The notes under the pieces: generated by a model
Told to the model about the DNA's origin: nothing
Seen by the model: only the letters and a program-made list of their open reading frames with translations
Databases searched by the model: none
Program-made: the position numbers and the translations under genes
From: Lichenicola sp964247735
GTDB taxonomy: Bacteria > Pseudomonadota > Alphaproteobacteria > Acetobacterales > Acetobacteraceae
NCBI GenBank assembly: GCA_964247735.1
Contig: CAXTVS010000015.1
Span: 4,487 to 68,486 of the forward strand
Length of the DNA stretch: 64,000 nt
Direction: 5' to 3'
Shown here: positions 18,001-25,378 of the stretch, one piece after another
Layout of the letters: every line of letters begins with the position of its first letter
How positions within the stretch are numbered: the stretch's first letter is position 1

Positions 18001-20651
18001 TGGGCCACCACAAGCGGGAACACGGTGCCGGTGCCGGCGGGCAGGCTCGCATGCACCCGACCGTTCGGCGTCAGCGTGGCGCCGGACCGGAGCGGAGCCG
18101 GCGTCACCCTGATTGCGCCGTGGCCGGAGGAGCCGACCGGCGCCACCGCGACCTGGTAGGCGCCCGCGCGCAGCCAGCCCTGGATCAGCATGCCGCTGTT
18201 GCTGCCCGCGTCGTGCGCCAAGTCCGGGATGAAGGAGGTGGCCAGCCGGCCGCGCATGTGCAGCCGGCCGAGCGTCTCGATGCGGTATAGGCCGCCGATG
18301 CCGAGGTTCAGCGCGAAGCTGCGTTCCTGGTTCTCGCGCAGGTCGAACGGCGTCAGCTGGCCGGCGGCCAGGGTGATCCCGGCGGTTGGCGCAGGGGGAG
18401 CTGGGATCGCGGCGGGTGGCGGGGCAGGATGGCGCCAGGACAGCACGACGGTTCTCGGCACCAGGACGGTGGGCAGGAAGACGGTCCGCTGGTCGGCGGC
18501 CGGGTCGGGATCGGGGTTGATCGCGATCGGCGTGCCATCCAGCGACCGTGCCGCGAGCTGGCCGCCGGGCGGCAGCCGTACCGGGATGCGAAGCGGAGCC
18601 TCGCCGGCGTCCTGCGATACGAACAAGGGCGCTGCGGCCAGGTCCACCGGGACCGGCCTGGCGGAAAGACCGGCGTCGGCATCCGGGGCCGTCTGCGACA
18701 GGAGCGACAGCTGCTCGCCGTCGTCGAGCCGTTGCAGCCCGAACGGGATCACCGGATCCGGTGGCAGCGGCAGGCCCAGCGGCACCGCGCCGTTCCCGCC
18801 CGCGGACACGTCGATGGCGCCTTCCGCGCCGTCTGCCGGCTGCAGGCGCAGGCCGTAATAGCCGGCGGGAACATCGAACCAGCCATCCTGGGCGGGGCGC
18901 TCCAGATTCAGCCCGTCGGCGTGGACCGTCACGTCGCCGCCGGAGGTGGTCTGCAGCAGCAGCTCGGTCGGACCATGGAGGTTGAAGCGGCGACGCCAGC
19001 CGGTGTCGGCGCTGATCCGCGGCACGTCGGAGGCGATGATCCGCGGCGGCCGGTCCGGATCGTCTCCCGCCGCACCGCGCTGCAGCAGCAGCGTCGGAGG
19101 GACCTCGTCGCCGCCGACGTTGCTTGTTACCGCGGATACCCAGTAGGTGCCGGGCTTCGACACCATCTGCGGCCCCGGTGTTTCGGTCGCCCGCAGGGTG
19201 AACGGCTGGCCCTCGCTGCCGCTGATTTCGACTGTTGCGGTGGTCGACCGGGGTGCCTGCACAACCACGCTGGGACTGCGGCTGGTGTGGCCAAGCGTTG
19301 CCGATACGCGTCCCACCTCCAGCGTGGCATCGGCCGGCGCGGGCAGATCGAGCCGGAACCGGCCGGCGAAGGCGGGTTGCCGGAACCGCTCGCTGCCGAA
19401 CGGTCCGATCCTGCCGGTGGCCAGTCCTTCGGCCAGCGACTCGGACGTGCCGGTGCGAAGCAGGAACGGCTCGTCGCTGCCGGCACTCCAGGCAAGCGGC
19501 GGCCCGCCGTAGGCGACGAGGAGGTAGGTGCCGGGCTCCACCATGCCCTGCAGACGCAGGTCGTGCAGCGGGTGGCCGGGAGTCGGCTGCGGCTCGGCCG
19601 GGACCGGTTGGAGCGACTGGAGGTCGCGACCGTTTCGCCACAGGCGAAGGTCGGCGAGCGAGCGTCCGGCGGCCTCGATCGGCGGCAGCCTGCCGTCGGG
19701 GACCGCAAGCCAGTAGCTGCGCTGTTCCCCGTCCTGCAGAGTCGCCGCGAGCGTGCGTCCGCCACCCGGCGCGGCGCGCGGTGGGGCCGCCTCGCGAAAC
19801 GGGATGAGGGTCAGCGTGACTGGGTCGGTCGCACCGGTAGCGGCGAAAACGCGGAGCCGGTAGGTGCCGACGTCCAGCAGCGTGTCCAGTCGCCCGTCCG
19901 CGACGCCGGCTTCCCCGACGACGTTTGAAGGGCCGGTCAGCATGTCGACGAGCTGCAAGGCGACGCCGCTGCGGCTATGGGCAGCCAGGGTGAACCGGCC
20001 GGGGACGGTCACCGTCAGGGTCGCGTTGGCGACGGGCTGCGCCGGCAGGGCTGTCGGCACGAGGGTCGCGGTCGGCGGCGCCGGGCCTCCGGCCGGGATG
20101 GGCGGGTCCGGTGGCGGGGGAGCGGCCGGGGCCGCGTCGAGAGCAGATGGGGTGTTCGCGCCGCCGGGGATGGGGTGTGGGGAAGCATCTGCGCGGTGAG
20201 GCTGGATGATCGCTGGTCCGGATGCGGCGGCAGCTGACCGGGGTGTGGTTTCGTCGGCGGAGGCGCCGACGGGAGCCAGGACAGCGAGGCGGCTGGTCAG
20301 CTGTCCGTCGAGACAGGCAGCCAGGTCGACGGCGGTCGCGCAGGCGGCATCGCGTGCCTTGAGCCAGTGCAGCAGGTCCTGCCGGAGCGCAGCACGGCGA
20401 TCGGGAACGCGCTTCAACGCCGCATAGGCGACGGCAACCTGGTGATCGAGCGCCAGCAGGTGAGGCGACGCGCAGATCGCCTTCTCGATCGCACTCCTCG
20501 CCTTGCTGCAGGCAATGCCCTGGGCGTCGGCTGCTGCCGGAACCGCCAGAAGGGCCAGCGCGACGCCGACCGCAAATCGGGTGAGTGCGGCGAGGGCATG
20601 GGGCCGGTTCGACCGGACCACATGGCGTCCGCCGCCTCGTCGCCCTGGCAT
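15030..20651 (-). CDS. Giant secreted protein: LprI-like head plus beta-domain repeats
   Basis: This ~1873-residue protein has an N-terminal signal peptide (VGVALALLAVPAAADAQ) and an LprI/DUF1311-like cysteine domain just after it (CSKARSAIEKAICASPHLL). Many beta-sandwich-like units follow, recognisable by recurring GxYxLxV endings (VGTYRLRVFA, PGTYLLVAYG, AGAYQVAVAP, PGRYRLLVSA), reminiscent of PPC-type or jelly-roll domains. An Asp/Pro/Ser-rich linker lies around 16980-17245. I recognise no catalytic site. It is the first gene of the operon with alpha-2-macroglobulin and pbpC, so it probably acts in the periplasm with them. ATG 20651 is preferred over GTG 20711, which would place 20 unlikely residues before the signal peptide. 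Confidence 0.75.
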   Translation of the reverse strand: MPGRRGGGRHVVRSNRPHALAALTRFAVGVALALLAVPAAADAQGIACSKARSAIEKAICASPHLLALDHQVAVAYAALKRVPDRRAALRQDLLHWLKARDAACATAVDLAACLDGQLTSRLAVLAPVGASADETTPRSAAAASGPAIIQPHRADASPHPIPGGANTPSALDAAPAAPPPPDPPIPAGGPAPPTATLVPTALPAQPVANATLTVTVPGRFTLAAHSRSGVALQLVDMLTGPSNVVGEAGVADGRLDTLLDVGTYRLRVFAATGATDPVTLTLIPFREAAPPRAAPGGGRTLAATLQDGEQRSYWLAVPDGRLPPIEAAGRSLADLRLWRNGRDLQSLQPVPAEPQPTPGHPLHDLRLQGMVEPGTYLLVAYGGPPLAWSAGSDEPFLLRTGTSESLAEGLATGRIGPFGSERFRQPAFAGRFRLDLPAPADATLEVGRVSATLGHTSRSPSVVVQAPRSTTATVEISGSEGQPFTLRATETPGPQMVSKPGTYWVSAVTSNVGGDEVPPTLLLQRGAAGDDPDRPPRIIASDVPRISADTGWRRRFNLHGPTELLLQTTSGGDVTVHADGLNLERPAQDGWFDVPAGYYGLRLQPADGAEGAIDVSAGGNGAVPLGLPLPPDPVIPFGLQRLDDGEQLSLLSQTAPDADAGLSARPVPVDLAAAPLFVSQDAGEAPLRIPVRLPPGGQLAARSLDGTPIAINPDPDPAADQRTVFLPTVLVPRTVVLSWRHPAPPPAAIPAPPAPTAGITLAAGQLTPFDLRENQERSFALNLGIGGLYRIETLGRLHMRGRLATSFIPDLAHDAGSNSGMLIQGWLRAGAYQVAVAPVGSSGHGAIRVTPAPLRSGATLTPNGRVHASLPAGTGTVFPLVVAHAGHYRLEMLSEGGPPVARLDDADGWPITQAGPMTGLEQDLQPGRYRLLVSAAATPVIVAARLLPVVPEEAITGHGPHALAAGMPQHATWHEPATRAAQRTPDLWTFTLDGPAQATISLDDGMQGTLTRPDGSHTHVAIQWQGELGAGSYRLETVSAGRNDRLDYTVGLSTAELQPGEERRITLPATLPFSLAADRVLNLSGWGTAAVKAVLRRDDGTELLRTGPHADDWSLGLSRRLSAGRYKLELSAALPPGSTDVPQDPGLRPPPSADDVTPSDDQGDTASDAGSDDPGNGSDSGSVPDSDTPAPDPSPDPATDASDAPDPVPDDAAAAPGDTDTALTVRLDLPAVLPTAPAPETATTLAGKGIHVLAVTRPGPGTLLVADAASAAAWVLSLERQDRDGWRTVAVSTGTTPCLAVPGDGDAAAWRLEAWPVDDGDTPVSLAARVLDHADTALGALPGFPAPLAVARRRLPDRTLLRVTAAPDGLLAAAWPGHPAIPAGGQVAPQDDTLWLLAAAPAPLTLSPVDPAAGTAWSVTVPAGGSVLLPRPSSDHGHTRIWLAESGLGQPGLVGGAVSPGTAMVPADAPVLLRNAGGSGPLAPQVTLLDLAMPDPVRTTLPAPIRIPARSALLVRLDDRPARIRAVLPPGTALLSSAASVWTGRSAASRDLIGLSSPLTLVNTTDQPASASLLPGLADAPDALRPGTVFKRFFGAAGSFDLPVEAASGARIAVAGDAALQWTGADGAVLRGQALSPSSATGRLVVRHGPGALVLGMQSPGRSPWPMPPAEPLPVGGHATLSGTAMAWQLHPSAPALLDVSTTAPVLLALGDAPPELFAAGAELHRAIPAGASELRAYSPHDGPLSGTLALDVSPLRMLGNGVGPIASVPPGGTALFGFDLSHPARIGIGVRAEPDLVQVRLLRADGTLIGEGVTQLHALLAGSYLIEARVPADAEPTVLRPAVLGLDAPGSGPPPEIIRHYLELAGLKGSTP

Positions 20652-21436
20652 CACCCGCCACCCTGGGGTCGGAGGAAATTTGGGTATCGCGCGGCCGCCG
20701 GGGAGCGGCACGCCGATCTAGTGGATGAACGCCGTCCGGCCTCGCTCGTCGACGGCGGGAACCGGACGGCGGCGCGGCAGGACATCAGGCGCATGGCAGC
20801 GGCTGCGGCCATCGCCAGGGGCGCCGAGGTTCCCGACGGAAGGTCGACCGGTCTCGGATCGAGCGCTGCGTCGCCACCATGCGGCATGGAACTCCGCTCC
20901 CGATCGCGTTCGATACGCCTCCGGACTATCCGCGCCGCGCTGGCAGCAGGCAAGGGGACGGAGCAGCTGTCTGTGTTCGCGTCCTGTCGCCTGTTGATGC
21001 CGCTCGCCGCCGCAGCATTGCGCGCCGGCGCCGTCCTGGGTCAGGGCTGACGACGCGCATCGAGAGCAGGGCTCACCACCGCCGGGCGCGGAACAGACTC
21101 TTCGTCCCGGCAAGCCGGTCGGCTGAGGCCGCATCCGGTCGATGATGTCGGCACTGCTTCGGCCGGGAAGGTAACGCTGAGTGAGTACACTTACTCGCTA
21201 TATTTGAACAACGTTGGCGACAACAGGCGTCGGAGCACCCCGTTCCCGTATTAGACGCTGACAACAGTGCGGCAAGGGGAAGCTTGCGAGTCGGAACGGG
21301 ATCTTGACTCGGTGTGGCATGACCCAACCGGTTTGAAACGTAAAAATCGTGTCAAAGACCGATAAAGTTTTCTTGTACGGTTCCTAACGCTTTGTTAGCG
21401 TCCGGTGTCGCCCCATCAGGATGTGGACACAGCAGA
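20652..21436. other. Intergenic region between the host operon and the phage module
   Basis: No convincing gene lies in this 785-base stretch; the short open frames have no coherent protein character. The first 500 bases have normal GC, while 21180-21420 is noticeably AT-richer. It contains the TetR-like dyad at 21179-21196 followed by TATATT, and an inverted repeat CTAAC (21384-21388) / GTTAG (21394-21398) about 40 bases before the first phage-side gene. This is the likely left boundary of the phage-derived segment, but no attachment site is identifiable because the right end is not defined. Confidence 0.45.
21179..21196. promoter_or_regulatory. Orphan operator-like dyad GAGTnAGT-ac-ACTnACTC
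   Basis: The half-sites GAGTGAGTA and CACTTACTC form an 18-bp imperfect palindrome (eight-base arms with one mismatch) followed within a few bases by a TATATT -10-like box. Spacing and composition resemble operators of TetR/AcrR-type repressors. It differs from the TGAAC-N3-GTTCA motif, so a different regulator would be expected. No gene starts within 200 bases downstream. Confidence 0.4.
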
Positions 21437-21718
21437 ATGCCACGCGCACTCCCTTGGACCTCGGATCAAGACGCTTCATTGACGGCGCTTCTCGACCAAC
21501 GCGGATCAACGCTGCGCAAGGCTGCACAGCAACTCGGTGTAAGCCGCAGCTTCGCACAACGTCGTGCCAAGCTGCTGCACAAGCAGAGCGTACGATCGAT
21601 CTGCACTCCAGATCGCGAAGACGCGGGTTCGGCACCTTTGCCAGCCGGCCACCCGATCACCTGGAGCGCCATCGACTGCTTTCCGGCGGACGACGCCCAT
21701 CGGCTGGGTTGTCGATGA
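21437..21718 (+). CDS. Small helix-turn-helix protein
   Basis: This 93-residue protein's first half fits a homeodomain-like/GcrA-like helix-turn-helix: WTSDQDASLTALLDQRGSTL, then KAAQQLGVSRSFAQRRAKLL. The C-terminal half, GHPITWSAIDCFPADDAH, is a conserved-looking tail without a known role. It is the first gene on the phage side and may be a module-specific DNA-binding regulator. ATG 21437 is chosen because the helix-turn-helix begins directly after it. Family assignment is tentative. Confidence 0.5.
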   Translation: MPRALPWTSDQDASLTALLDQRGSTLRKAAQQLGVSRSFAQRRAKLLHKQSVRSICTPDREDAGSAPLPAGHPITWSAIDCFPADDAHRLGCR

Positions 21719-21775
21719 CGGCAGCCCAGCCCGCGGTCGCAGCTCCCTCCATTCCGATGGCTTGATCCAGGACCG

Positions 21776-22348
21776 ATGATGAACATTGATTGCAGGGTCA
21801 ACATGATGCCGGTCGACGCGCCGGTGTCGCGAATGATGACATCCATCATGCCTGCCGGCGGCGAGCGGGCTCCGCGCGAGCGGCTCGGCAAGGGACAGGA
21901 GGTACGGGTCAAGGACGAGGTCCAGCAGATCGTCACCGGGCTGACGACGCTGGCCAGGAACGGCGACATAGACCAGGCGCAGTCGTCGGCGGCGGAACGA
22001 TGGTATCGCGACTACGTCCTGGGCGTTGTCGGAGCGCGCGATCCGGAAGCGCGCCGGTCCGGAAAGGCGCCGGATGTTCATGCGGCGATGTTGGCGCGGA
22101 CCGCGGCGGTCGGACGGTGCAGGGCCGTTCGACAGGGACTGGGCCTGTGCGGTGAGATCCGGTTGAAGCTGCTGCTGATCGACGAGCTTTCGTTCTCCGC
22201 CATCGCGTCGACTCTGCTTCCAGGAGACGTCAACGGCAGGAAGAAGATAGCGGCGCAGATGTCGTTCCTTCTGGAGCAGCTGGCGGAACTGTATGTGGAG
22301 CTGGATCTGCAGCGTACCCGAGTGGCGAAAGCGGCAGCGCGGGCCTGA
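21776..22348 (+). CDS. Putative regulator upstream of the packaging genes
   Basis: This 190-residue protein is mostly alpha-helical. Its centre (RWYRDYVLGVVGARDPEAR) and C-terminal half (LKLLLIDELSFSAIASTL) resemble a small alphaproteobacterial family found near GcrA-like genes and phage modules, with a DELSFSAIAxxL segment that looks like a sigma-region or helix-turn-helix recognition unit. It may activate the late promoter at 22444, which lies about 95 bases past its stop. The start could also be a later ATG such as 21833. Its role is inferred from position only. Confidence 0.45.
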   Translation: MMNIDCRVNMMPVDAPVSRMMTSIMPAGGERAPRERLGKGQEVRVKDEVQQIVTGLTTLARNGDIDQAQSSAAERWYRDYVLGVVGARDPEARRSGKAPDVHAAMLARTAAVGRCRAVRQGLGLCGEIRLKLLLIDELSFSAIASTLLPGDVNGRKKIAAQMSFLLEQLAELYVELDLQRTRVAKAAARA

Positions 22349-22375
22349 TACCTTCTCTTTTGCCGATCTACTGGA

Positions 22376-22410
22376 GGCGGCGTGCATGCAGCACGCTGCC
22401 TTTTGTTTTT
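22376..22410 (+). terminator. Rho-independent terminator
   Basis: A 10-bp stem (22376-22385 with 22391-22400, one G-U pair) with a five-base loop is followed by TTTTGTTTTT. It lies 28 bases after the stop of the preceding gene and should end the early regulator transcript. Confidence 0.85.
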
Positions 22411-22443
22411 CACAGCCGAAAGTATGTTACGTTTAAATAACGG

Positions 22444-22472
22444 TTGACGGTGGATCCAGGTCGAGGTATAAG
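22444..22472 (+). promoter_or_regulatory. Sigma-70-type promoter for the phage structural operon
   Basis: TTGACG (22444-22449) and TATAAG (22467-22472) are separated by exactly 17 bases, a near-consensus housekeeping promoter, which is rare in this GC-rich sequence. Transcription should start near 22479. It sits after the upstream terminator and about 77 bases before the first structural-operon gene, so it is the best candidate for the promoter of the whole late operon. Confidence 0.75.
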
Positions 22473-22495
22473 TTTCACATACTGAAATTGTTGTG

Positions 22496-22526
22496 CCCGC
22501 CGAGGAAACTCGGCGGGTTTTGTTTT
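22496..22526 (+). terminator. Leader terminator or attenuator
   Basis: CCCGCCGAG, a GAAA tetraloop and CTCGGCGGG form a perfect 9-bp stem (22496-22517), followed by TTTTGTTTT. It begins only about 17 bases after the predicted transcription start and lies upstream of the structural genes. It would stop most transcripts at about 48 nt unless antitermination occurs. Confidence 0.85.
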
Positions 22527-22548
22527 ACCCAAACGAGAGGTGGCCGCC

Positions 22549-22956
22549 ATGTTCACGAACACTGCCCAGATCGTGTCCGGAGACGTGGTTGCCTGCGGCG
22601 CCTCGGTCTATGTCGTGCAGGAGATGGGGCAGGACGAGCTGACGCTGCTGCGCATGGAAAGCCAGTGCGACGTGCGGCACCGTGCGGACGTGGTGCCGGA
22701 GCACTGGTCAGACCTCGCCCTGAGCGGGCTGCCGTTGCAGGACGTCGTGATCCGTTGCGTGCCGATCAAGCGCTACGGGACTGCGAACCTGACCAGGCTC
22801 GGCGCGCTGCCGGAGGCGCTGCGCAAGCGGATCTTGAGCGCGCTCAAGCGTGAGGCGATGGTGCGCCGGTTCGAGGACTCGCCGTCGGTCCGGAGCAACC
22901 TGCTCGTCTCGACGGCCTCGTGCGGACGGCGCGTTGGCGCCGTGCGCTACGCCTGA
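22549..22956 (+). CDS. Hypothetical phage protein, first gene of the structural operon
   Basis: This 135-residue protein is predicted to have a beta-rich N-terminus (GDVVACGASVYVVQEMGQDELTL) and a basic helical C-terminus (RKRILSALKREAMVRRF). ATG 22549 has GAGAGG eight bases upstream; an in-frame GTG at 22540 overlaps that ribosome-binding site and is less likely. It precedes the terminase genes, where small DNA-binding or packaging accessory proteins are common, but no family is recognised. Confidence 0.55.
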   Translation: MFTNTAQIVSGDVVACGASVYVVQEMGQDELTLLRMESQCDVRHRADVVPEHWSDLALSGLPLQDVVIRCVPIKRYGTANLTRLGALPEALRKRILSALKREAMVRRFEDSPSVRSNLLVSTASCGRRVGAVRYA

Positions 22957-22964
22957 GGCCGGGC

Positions 22965-23453
22965 ATGACCGATGCCCACGGCGACGGAGCGGACGAGGGC
23001 GGCGGCAAGGCCGCCGCCGGCAACAGGCTGGCCCGGCAGTGCTTCCTGTCCATGCTAAGCAGGACAGGCAACACGTCCAAGGCGTGCCAGACCAGCGGCC
23101 TGACCAGGCGGCAGGTCATGGCGCTGCGCGAGCGCGACGCCGCATTCGACCGTGCCTATGACGACGCGATGAACGATGCCGCCGACCTGCTAGAAGCGGA
23201 AGCCTGGCGGCGGGCGCTGGAAGGTACGACGCAGCCGGTGTTCAGGGCCGGCCAGCCGGTCACGGGTCCGGCGGGGGAACCGGTCGTCGTGCGGCGCTAC
23301 AGCGACCCGCTCCTGGTGCTGCTGCTGCGAGGCTGCCGGCCCGAGAAGTTCCAGATGCACGGCAGGACGTCGATGCCGGCCGATCCGATGATCGGCATCA
23401 GGGAGATCGCGACCGACAATGATCCTCCCCACGCCGAAGACGAGTTGCCGTGA
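22965..23453 (+). CDS. Terminase small subunit
   Basis: The 162-residue protein has an N-terminal helix-turn-helix-like segment (MLSRTGNTSKACQTSGLTRR) followed by an acidic helix (DAMNDAADLLEAEAWRRALEG) and a C-terminal part ending YSDPLLVLLLRGCRPEKF, the pattern of phage terminase small subunits that recognise the packaging site. It overlaps the large-subunit start by 35 bases, as is usual for this pair. The start at 22965 is the first ATG in frame after the preceding gene. Confidence 0.85.
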   Translation: MTDAHGDGADEGGGKAAAGNRLARQCFLSMLSRTGNTSKACQTSGLTRRQVMALRERDAAFDRAYDDAMNDAADLLEAEAWRRALEGTTQPVFRAGQPVTGPAGEPVVVRRYSDPLLVLLLRGCRPEKFQMHGRTSMPADPMIGIREIATDNDPPHAEDELP

Positions 23454-25374
23454 CGTGCGGTCGGCGCTGACGCCGGCACAATGGAGCATCTACGAGGCCG
23501 GCTGGACCGGTTCAACACGGTTCCGCGTCGCGGTGTGCGGCCGTCGCTTCGGCAAGGCGCTCGGCCTGGACACCAGGCTGCCATCGCCGGATGGCTGGAC
23601 CACGATGGGGCTGGTGCGGGAAGGTACGCGGCTGTTCGACGAAGCGGGGCAGGTCTGCGCGGTGACTTTCGCGACCGAGGTCATGCTCGGGCGTCCCTGC
23701 AACATGGTCTCCTTCGTCGACGGACCATCGGTCGTCGCCGATGACGAACATCTTTGGCAGGTGCATGACGAGGTTGCCGACGCTCCGCGCCTGTTGACGA
23801 CGCTGATGTTGCGGACGGGTCTGGCGGAGGGACGGAGCTATCGCATCGCGGGCTGCCGGCCGTTGGCGGTGGACGTGGACAGGCGGCAGCGGCTTCTGCG
23901 TCGGTTGTGCAGGCGACATGGATGCTGGCGGCAGGATCATGGGTGGTGCATCGATGGCGCCGGCTGGCGGGCTGCAGTCGCTTGGTCGCTGTGCGTCTCG
24001 CTCGGGCTGGTGCCGCGGCGCTTGGTTGCGTCGGGACGGATCATGGTGTGCTGGCAGCCGGGCAGGCGTCATCGCTGGCATCGGATCAGCACGGTTACGG
24101 TTGTCCCGAGCCGTGCGGTGCGCTGCATCCAGGTGGACAGCCCGTCGCGACTGTTCCTGTGCAGCGAAGCGCTGATCCCGACGCACAACACCTTCCTCAT
24201 GGCGGAGGAGCTGCGACGGGCGGCACGGCTTGCGGTGCGACGCAACGTGGATGTCGAGAACGAGATCTGGTACGGCGCGCCGACGTTCCTGCAGGCCAAG
24301 CGGGTCATGTGGGCGCGGGTGAAGCGGGCGATCCCGCGCAGCTGGATCAGCGGCCGGCCGAACGAGACGACATGCAGCCTGCGGCTGCTGTCCGGCCACG
24401 TCATCCGGCTGGTCGGGCTCGACGCGTCGGAGAACCTGCGCGGGTCGGGGCTCTGGTTCTTCGGCGGCGACGAGTGGGCCGACTGCCGACCGAGCGCCTG
24501 GCGGGAGGTGATACGGCCGATGCTGTCGACTGCGCGCGGTCATGCGCTGTTCATCGGCACGCCGAAGGGCTTCGACCATTTCCGCGACGCCTACCTCCTC
24601 GGCCAGCCGGGCGGCGATCCGAGCTACCGGTCGTTCCTGTTCACCACTGCGGATGGCGGCAACGTGCCGCCGGAGGAGCTGGAGGCGGCGCGGCGGGAGC
24701 TGGACCTGCGCACCTGGCAGCAGGAGTATTGCGCGAGCTTCGAGACTTATGCGGGCCGCGTCGTCTACGCCTTCAACCGTGCCGAGAACGTCAAGCGTTC
24801 CGGGCACGACTCGTCACGGCCGTTGCATGTGGGGATGGACTTCAACGTCAACCCCATGTCGGCGACGATCTGGCAGGAGCAGGGCGAGACGACGCGGCAG
24901 ATCGACGAGATCGTGCTGCCGACGTCGAACACCGACGAGATGGCGGACGAGATCACGCGGCGCTACGGGCGCGACGGGTTCGAGCCGGGACGGCGGGAGG
25001 TCGGGCACATCACGGTGTATCCGGACCCGGCCGGTGCGCAACGTCGGAGTTCGGCCGGCGGTCGCACCGACATCGGCATCCTGCGCGAGAAGGGGTTCGT
25101 AGTGCGTGCGTCGCGGTCGCATCCGCCGGTGCGCGACCGGATGAACGTCATGAACAGGCAGTTCCGGACCGCGGATGGGCAGGTGCTCGCGACGGTGGAT
25201 CCGCGCTGCGTCCGCTCGATCGAGGCGTACGAGCGCCTGGTGTTCAGGGAGGGCACCGGCGAGCCCGACAAGATGCAAGGCTTCGATCATCTCGTGGATG
25301 CAAGCGGATACTACCTGTTCGAACGGCAGAACAGGACGTCCTCCGCGAGCACCAGCAGCTTCATGGAGCGGTGA
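23419..25374 (+). CDS. Terminase large subunit precursor containing an intein
   Basis: The open frame is 651 residues. Residues 1-46 and 258-651 are the terminase (440 residues after splicing), the ATP-driven DNA-packaging motor and headful nuclease. The Walker A motif is GRRFGK (41-46) joined to T258; Walker B is WFFGGDEWAD; the nuclease half carries VGMDFNVNPMSATIW with its metal-binding Asp. Residues 47-257 separate the Walker A lysine from its threonine and have intein blocks, so ATPase activity must depend on protein splicing. The start is ATG 23419 inside the end of the small subunit gene. Confidence 0.92.
   Translation: MILPTPKTSCRDVRSALTPAQWSIYEAGWTGSTRFRVAVCGRRFGKALGLDTRLPSPDGWTTMGLVREGTRLFDEAGQVCAVTFATEVMLGRPCNMVSFVDGPSVVADDEHLWQVHDEVADAPRLLTTLMLRTGLAEGRSYRIAGCRPLAVDVDRRQRLLRRLCRRHGCWRQDHGWCIDGAGWRAAVAWSLCVSLGLVPRRLVASGRIMVCWQPGRRHRWHRISTVTVVPSRAVRCIQVDSPSRLFLCSEALIPTHNTFLMAEELRRAARLAVRRNVDVENEIWYGAPTFLQAKRVMWARVKRAIPRSWISGRPNETTCSLRLLSGHVIRLVGLDASENLRGSGLWFFGGDEWADCRPSAWREVIRPMLSTARGHALFIGTPKGFDHFRDAYLLGQPGGDPSYRSFLFTTADGGNVPPEELEAARRELDLRTWQQEYCASFETYAGRVVYAFNRAENVKRSGHDSSRPLHVGMDFNVNPMSATIWQEQGETTRQIDEIVLPTSNTDEMADEITRRYGRDGFEPGRREVGHITVYPDPAGAQRRSSAGGRTDIGILREKGFVVRASRSHPPVRDRMNVMNRQFRTADGQVLATVDPRCVRSIEAYERLVFREGTGEPDKMQGFDHLVDASGYYLFERQNRTSSASTSSFMER
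23557..24189 (+). other. In-frame intein (211 residues, class-3-like) in the terminase
   Basis: The insertion begins ALGLDTRLPSPDGWTTM (block A-like), has block B ending VVADDEHLWQV, and closes with block F VRCIQVDSPSRLFLCSE and block G ALIPTHN, followed by extein Thr. The first residue is Ala, not Cys or Ser. Residues W113, C236 and T255 of the precursor match the W-C-T triad that defines class 3 inteins, whose block F cysteine starts splicing; H256, N257 and the +1 Thr258 complete the C-terminal chemistry. Between blocks B and F lie about 115 residues without an intact LAGLIDADG motif. Boundaries are set by restoring GRRFGKT. Confidence 0.9.
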
Positions 25375-25378
25375 CCGC

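Noticed and set aside
20725..21327. Short open frames in the gap before the phage module
   Set aside because: No ribosome-binding sites, no consistent composition and no recognisable motifs on either strand.
23419..24189. Reading the first part of the terminase as a separate gene or a frameshifted duplicate
   Set aside because: The frame is continuous, and removing residues 47-257 exactly rebuilds the Walker A motif, which fits an intein and not a pseudogene.
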